Origin: Pseudomonadota bacterium
GTDB lineage: Bacteria; Pseudomonadota; Alphaproteobacteria; Rhizobiales; Hyphomicrobiaceae
Direction: 5' to 3'
Assembly (NCBI GenBank): GCA_021813195.1
Contig: JAKALI010000115.1
Location: 1-9,603 of the forward strand
Length of the DNA stretch: 9,603 bases
The position numbers and the translations under genes were made by a program. Under the pieces are notes generated by a model. That model was given only the letters and a program-made list of their open reading frames with translations. It had not been told where the DNA came from and did no database searches. Below, in pieces: positions 7,771 through 9,603 of the stretch. Position 1 is the first letter of the stretch. Every line of letters begins with the position of its first letter.

Positions 7771-8599
7771 TCACGCGTTTCCCATCCTCCGGAAGTATTC
7801 GATAGTGGACTGGAGACCTTCCTCCAGCGCGACGCGCGGTGTCCAGTCGAGGGCGCGCTTCGCCAGGCTGATGTCGGGCTGGCGTTGGGTGGGGTCGTCG
7901 GAGGGGAGGGGGCGATGCACCACCTGTGACTTCGAGCCGGTCATCGCGATGTTCTTCTGCGCGAGTTCCAGGATGGTGAATTCGCCCGGGTTGTCCAGGT
8001 TCACGGGGCCGGTGAAATCATCGGGGGAGTGCATCAGCCGCACCAGGCCGTCGACCAGGTCGTCCACGTAACAGAAGGAGCGGGTCTGCTTGCCTTCGCC
8101 GTATATGGTGATGGGCTGCGCCCCGCAAGGCCTGGACGATGAAGTTCGAGACCACGCGCCCGTCGTTGGGGTGCATGCGCGGCCCGTAGGTATTGAAAAT
8201 GCGGGCCACCTTTATCTTGAGTTGGTACTGGCGGTGGTAATCGAAGAACAAGGTTTCGGCGCAACGCTTGCCTTCGTCGTAGCAAGGAGCGAAGCCCGAT
8301 GGGATTCACGTTGCCCCAGTAGTCTTCGGTCTGCGGGTGGACTTTCGGGTCGCCGTAGACTTCGCTGGTGGAGGCTTGCAGGATCTTGGCCTTTACGCGC
8401 TTCGCGAGACCCAGCATGTTGATGGCGCCGTGCACGCTGGTCTTGGTGGTCTGCACCGGGTCGAACTGGTAGTGGATGGGCGACGCGGGGCAGGCGAGGT
8501 TGTAGATTTCGTCCACTTCGACAAACAGCGGGAAGGTGACGTCGTGGGTCAGCCCGTCGTCCAGCGCGACGCGCTGCGTCCAGTTGAGGCGGCGATTGC
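7771..8599 (-). pseudogene. Chimeric, frameshifted UDP-glucuronate decarboxylase-like gene (copy B)
   Basis: The body encodes a short-chain dehydrogenase/reductase closely resembling UDP-glucuronate decarboxylase (UDP-xylose synthase): [28 protein letters not shown], then in a second frame [21 protein letters not shown] and in a third [11 protein letters not shown] through [19 protein letters not shown] to a TGA at 7771. It is broken in three ways. The NAD-binding N-terminus (about 57 residues with the Gly-rich loop) is absent; instead [15 protein letters not shown], a C-terminal motif of the same family, is fused in frame just before the HDVTF segment. An extra base at about 8285 (AA where A is expected) shifts the frame just before the CYDEGKR segment carrying the catalytic YxxxK. 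An extra base in the C4 run 8121-8124 shifts it again after [10 protein letters not shown]. From the junction to the stop is 777 bases, the length expected for an intact C-terminal portion. The missing Rossmann loop makes it nonfunctional even if the frameshifts are sequencing errors. Confidence 0.9.
8543..8594 (-). repeat. Imperfect direct repeat, unit 1: decarboxylase 3'-end fragment
   Basis: This stretch encodes [17 protein letters not shown] residues and matches 9517-9568 at 43 of 52 positions by eye, with the part nearest the junction (8543-8573) matching 29 of 31. It is a displaced piece of the 3' end of a decarboxylase gene, fused upstream of copy B. A third related segment, within the true 3' end of copy B, shares 15 identical bases at 7823-7837. 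Confidence 0.8.
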
Positions 8600-8903
8600 G
8601 GGTGTGGCGGGTGCGCATTTTGTTGGTCTTTGAGGACTTTTCGCGAGCGAGTTCGCTCCTACGGAAACGGGGCAGGGCGCTACAGATCTTGCCATTCTTG
8701 GTCATCAGGTAAGCCTGAACGCAAGGCTGCGCTTGAGGATCAGCATTTTCAATGTTTGAGATTGTGGCGCCCGGTCAGTTGCGTAGTGCCAGAAAGAGAG
8801 GGTTCGCATCGATCCGCCTCCCCTCTGCATGCTTACGGCTTCGTCCGGTTTGCCAACTGTGCGGCGTTATCCGACAAGAAAGTGCTGCCTCGGCGGCTCG
8901 CTA
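8600..8903. other. Intergenic stretch without a recognisable gene
   Basis: About 300 bases lie between the small gene pair and the chimeric pseudogene. It holds the REP-like palindrome at 8637-8662. A minus-strand reading frame running into the pseudogene contains residues RSELAREK, which come from translating the REP palindrome and are not evidence of a protein. The remainder (about 8665-8903) shows no family I recognise on either strand, and no good intrinsic terminator follows the small pair. Confidence 0.6.
8637..8662 (-). repeat. REP-like palindromic element
   Basis: On the minus strand the element reads GTAG followed by GAGCGA-AC-TCGCTC and a CGCGAAAAG tail; the stem is a perfect 6-bp inverted repeat (8645-8650 with 8653-8658) around a 2-base loop. 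A conserved GTAG-type head plus a short palindrome is the layout of REP elements mobilised by RAYT transposases in gammaproteobacteria. Only one unit is present here, so the repetitive nature is inferred from resemblance. It lies about 90 bases from the chimeric junction. Confidence 0.65.
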
Positions 8904-9134
8904 TCAAGCCGCAGTTAGAACCGCCTTCTTTACCGACTGCGGGAGCGCTACAGCTCGGAAGAAAGCCTTTGGATACAAATAGTCCTCTCCAGACTCGTCG
9001 ATCACGCGCAATTGCCCGTGCTTCTCCGCCAGCGGATCGGCGATAGAGACGTAAATTTTGCGGGTCTCCAAAGACACGGCGTAGCCGTCATTCTTCACGC
9101 AAACCACCAGTTGCTGAAGTGCATTTTTTGTCAT
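8904..9134 (-). CDS. Small conserved-looking hypothetical protein, second gene of a pair
   Basis: This 76-residue protein starts MTKNALQQLVVCVKNDG and contains SLETRKIY, LRVIDESGEDYLYP and a helical tail ending SVKKAVLTAA. It has no signal peptide or membrane segment. I recall similar short proteins built around VCVxNxGYxxSLExRKxY and DESGEDYLYP in other bacteria, without an assigned function. The ATG at 9134 is preferred over longer in-frame starts because TAAGGA at 9142-9147 gives a Shine-Dalgarno with a 7-base spacer, and that site overlaps the stop of the partner gene at 9145. The two genes are therefore probably translationally coupled. Compared with the relatives I recall, the first eight residues look like an extension. 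A toxin-antitoxin-like or other two-component small module is possible but not shown. Confidence 0.78.
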   Translation of the reverse strand: MTKNALQQLVVCVKNDGYAVSLETRKIYVSIADPLAEKHGQLRVIDESGEDYLYPKAFFRAVALPQSVKKAVLTAA

Positions 9135-9141
9135 GGAACAA

Positions 9142-9147
9142 TCCTTA
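9142..9147 (-). promoter_or_regulatory. Ribosome binding site overlapping a stop codon
   Basis: TAAGGA combines the stop codon of the first small gene (9145-9147) with a Shine-Dalgarno for the second, 7 bases before its ATG at 9134. This arrangement favours coupled translation. Confidence 0.7.
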
Positions 9148-9375
9148 CAGGAGGCGCTTGATCTTGAACTCCATTTTCCCGATACCCGATGCTTCGTACC
9201 AATGAACTTCCGCAAGGTGCACAGAGCCATCGGCCAACCGAACGCGTGCAATGCCTTTTCGCTTCCTCCAGCGGCCTTTTCCATAGATTCTCCGTAGCCT
9301 GGCGACTTCCCGGATGCCGGAGCCAACAGCGAACGTCTCTACATGAGAAATGTCGCCGATTATCTCGAAGTCCAT
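9145..9375 (-). CDS. Small basic hypothetical protein, first gene of a pair
   Basis: This 76-residue protein begins MDFEIIGDISHVETFAVGSG and has a strongly basic central stretch (LRRIYGKGRWRKRKGIARV) followed by LADGSVHLAEVHWYEASGIG and a basic end, KIKRLL. The pattern suggests a small beta-rich fold that might bind nucleic acid, but this is only inference from charge. I recall homologous short proteins with GRGRWRKRKG and AEIHWYEASGIG cores, unnamed and often beside a partner like the one at 8904-9134. The ATG at 9375 gives the expected family start; a longer TTG start at 9402 is possible but would run through the palindrome. No Shine-Dalgarno precedes the ATG, so leaderless or weak initiation is possible. 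The partner begins 10 bases after its stop and is exactly the same length. Confidence 0.78.
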   Translation of the reverse strand: MDFEIIGDISHVETFAVGSGIREVARLRRIYGKGRWRKRKGIARVRLADGSVHLAEVHWYEASGIGKMEFKIKRLL

Positions 9376-9382
9376 GAGCGAT

Positions 9383-9409
9383 CGTGTCAGACACGAACCC
9401 AATGGTCAA
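9383..9409 (-). promoter_or_regulatory. Candidate promoter/operator of the small gene pair
   Basis: A perfect 13-bp palindrome, CGTGTCAGACACG (6-bp arms, 1-base centre), occupies 9383-9395, eight bases upstream of the ATG at 9375. On the minus strand TTGACC (9404-9409) lies 17 bases from CACGAT (9381-9386), which matches only three of six -10 positions. The palindrome overlaps the proposed -10, which is where an autorepressor of a small module would bind. The palindrome is directly visible; the promoter is a weak prediction. Confidence 0.4.
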
Positions 9410-9475
9410 CAGAAGATCGTCACGCGAGTTGGTCGCGATGACGCTGTAATCGTCTTCGTTTAAACTCAAATTTCG

Positions 9476-9603
9476 CTACGCGGCCCCGCCGTTCGAGCCG
9501 CGGAAGTAGGCGATGGCGTGGGTCAGCCCATCGTCCAGCGCCACGCGAGGGGCCCAGTCGAGGATGCGTTTTGCCAGGGCGATGTTGGGCTTGCGCTGCG
9601 TCG
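9476..9603 (-). CDS. UDP-glucuronate decarboxylase-like SDR protein, C-terminal end (copy A, cut by window)
   Basis: The last 41 codons of a gene entering from the window edge read [35 protein letters not shown] and a Gly/Ala-rich tail to a TAG at 9476-9478. This is the C-terminal signature of UDP-glucuronate decarboxylase and close SDR relatives, which make UDP-xylose or related sugars from UDP-glucuronate. The frame is intact as far as visible, so this may be the working copy while copy B is decayed; its catalytic part lies outside the window. It resembles the C-terminus of copy B ([18 protein letters not shown] and [10 protein letters not shown]) but is clearly diverged, so the two are not a recent duplication. 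Confidence 0.8.
   Translation of the reverse strand, partial: TQRKPNIALAKRILDWAPRVALDDGLTHAIAYFRGSNGGAA
9517..9568 (-). repeat. Imperfect direct repeat, unit 2: 3' end of decarboxylase copy A
   Basis: This stretch lies within the 3' end of copy A and matches 8543-8594 at 43 of 52 positions in the same orientation. The two units bracket the small gene pair and the REP-like element. Confidence 0.75.

Noticed and set aside
8600..8705. In-frame N-terminal extension of the chimeric decarboxylase frame up to 8705
   Set aside because: It is translated intergenic [11 protein letters not shown] comes from the REP-like palindrome and no conserved residues are present.
8865..8885. TAACGCC/GTTATCC-like motif resembling an integron attC core
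   Set aside because: The bases do not fit the RYYYAAC/GTTRRRY core consensus and no paired site or integrase is visible.
8630..9046. Plus-strand open frame of 138 codons
   Set aside because: It runs antisense to the second small gene and through the REP-like palindrome, with biased composition and no recognisable domain.
9131..9469. Minus-strand open frame overlapping the first small gene in another frame (112 codons)
   Set aside because: It uses a TTG start and only overlaps the better-supported 76-residue gene. Its first 30 residues look protein-like, but nothing else supports it.
1..9603. CRISPR arrays, tRNA or rRNA genes, insertion sequences with transposase
   Set aside because: No regularly spaced repeats, no tRNA-like or rRNA sequence and no transposase or integrase motifs were found by reading both strands.

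Overview
The window looks like part of a surface-polysaccharide (O-antigen or similar glycan) gene cluster from a moderately GC-rich proteobacterium. A Gram-negative host is inferred from the Wzm/Wzt-type ABC exporter, FkbM-type methyltransferases, a cluster-type asparagine synthetase, UDP-glucuronate decarboxylase-like genes and one REP-like palindrome starting with GTAG. Gammaproteobacteria (perhaps Xanthomonadales) or Betaproteobacteria would fit, but the genus cannot be fixed from the sequence alone. Every gene I can support is on the minus strand, so transcription runs from high to low coordinates.

In transcription order: (i) 9603-9476, the last 41 codons of a UDP-glucuronate decarboxylase-like SDR protein (copy A). 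(ii) 9395-8904, a compact pair of 76-codon genes of unknown function, preceded by a perfect 13-bp palindrome. (iii) 8903-8600, a non-coding stretch holding a REP-like element. (iv) 8599-7771, a second decarboxylase copy (copy B) that is clearly broken. Its Rossmann N-terminus is replaced by a C-terminal fragment of another copy, joined at a 5-base microhomology, and it has two +1 frameshifts. (v) 7703-6927 FkbM methyltransferase, and 6926-5073 asparagine synthetase, which abut exactly. (vi) 5041-4319, an AT-rich class I methyltransferase. (vii) 4251-3421 ABC-2 permease (wzm) and 3380-2115 ATPase with a C-terminal substrate-type domain (wzt). (viii) 2112-979, a two-part FkbM methyltransferase starting with TTG two bases after wzt. 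(ix) 969-1, a DegT/DnrJ/EryC1/StrS sugar aminotransferase cut by the window edge.

As inferred, the aminotransferase and decarboxylase make nucleotide-sugar precursors (an amino-deoxy sugar; UDP-xylose or similar). The three methyltransferases and the amidotransferase decorate residues or the chain end. Wzm/Wzt exports the lipid-linked chain across the inner membrane. In the known E. coli O8/O9a systems a Wzt C-terminal domain reads a methylated chain end, so a methyltransferase coupled to wzt is suggestive here.

The least ordinary part is 7771-9568. It has three related copies of the 3' end of the decarboxylase gene, a chimeric pseudogene, a REP-like element, and an undescribed two-gene small-protein module with an operator-like palindrome lying between the copies.
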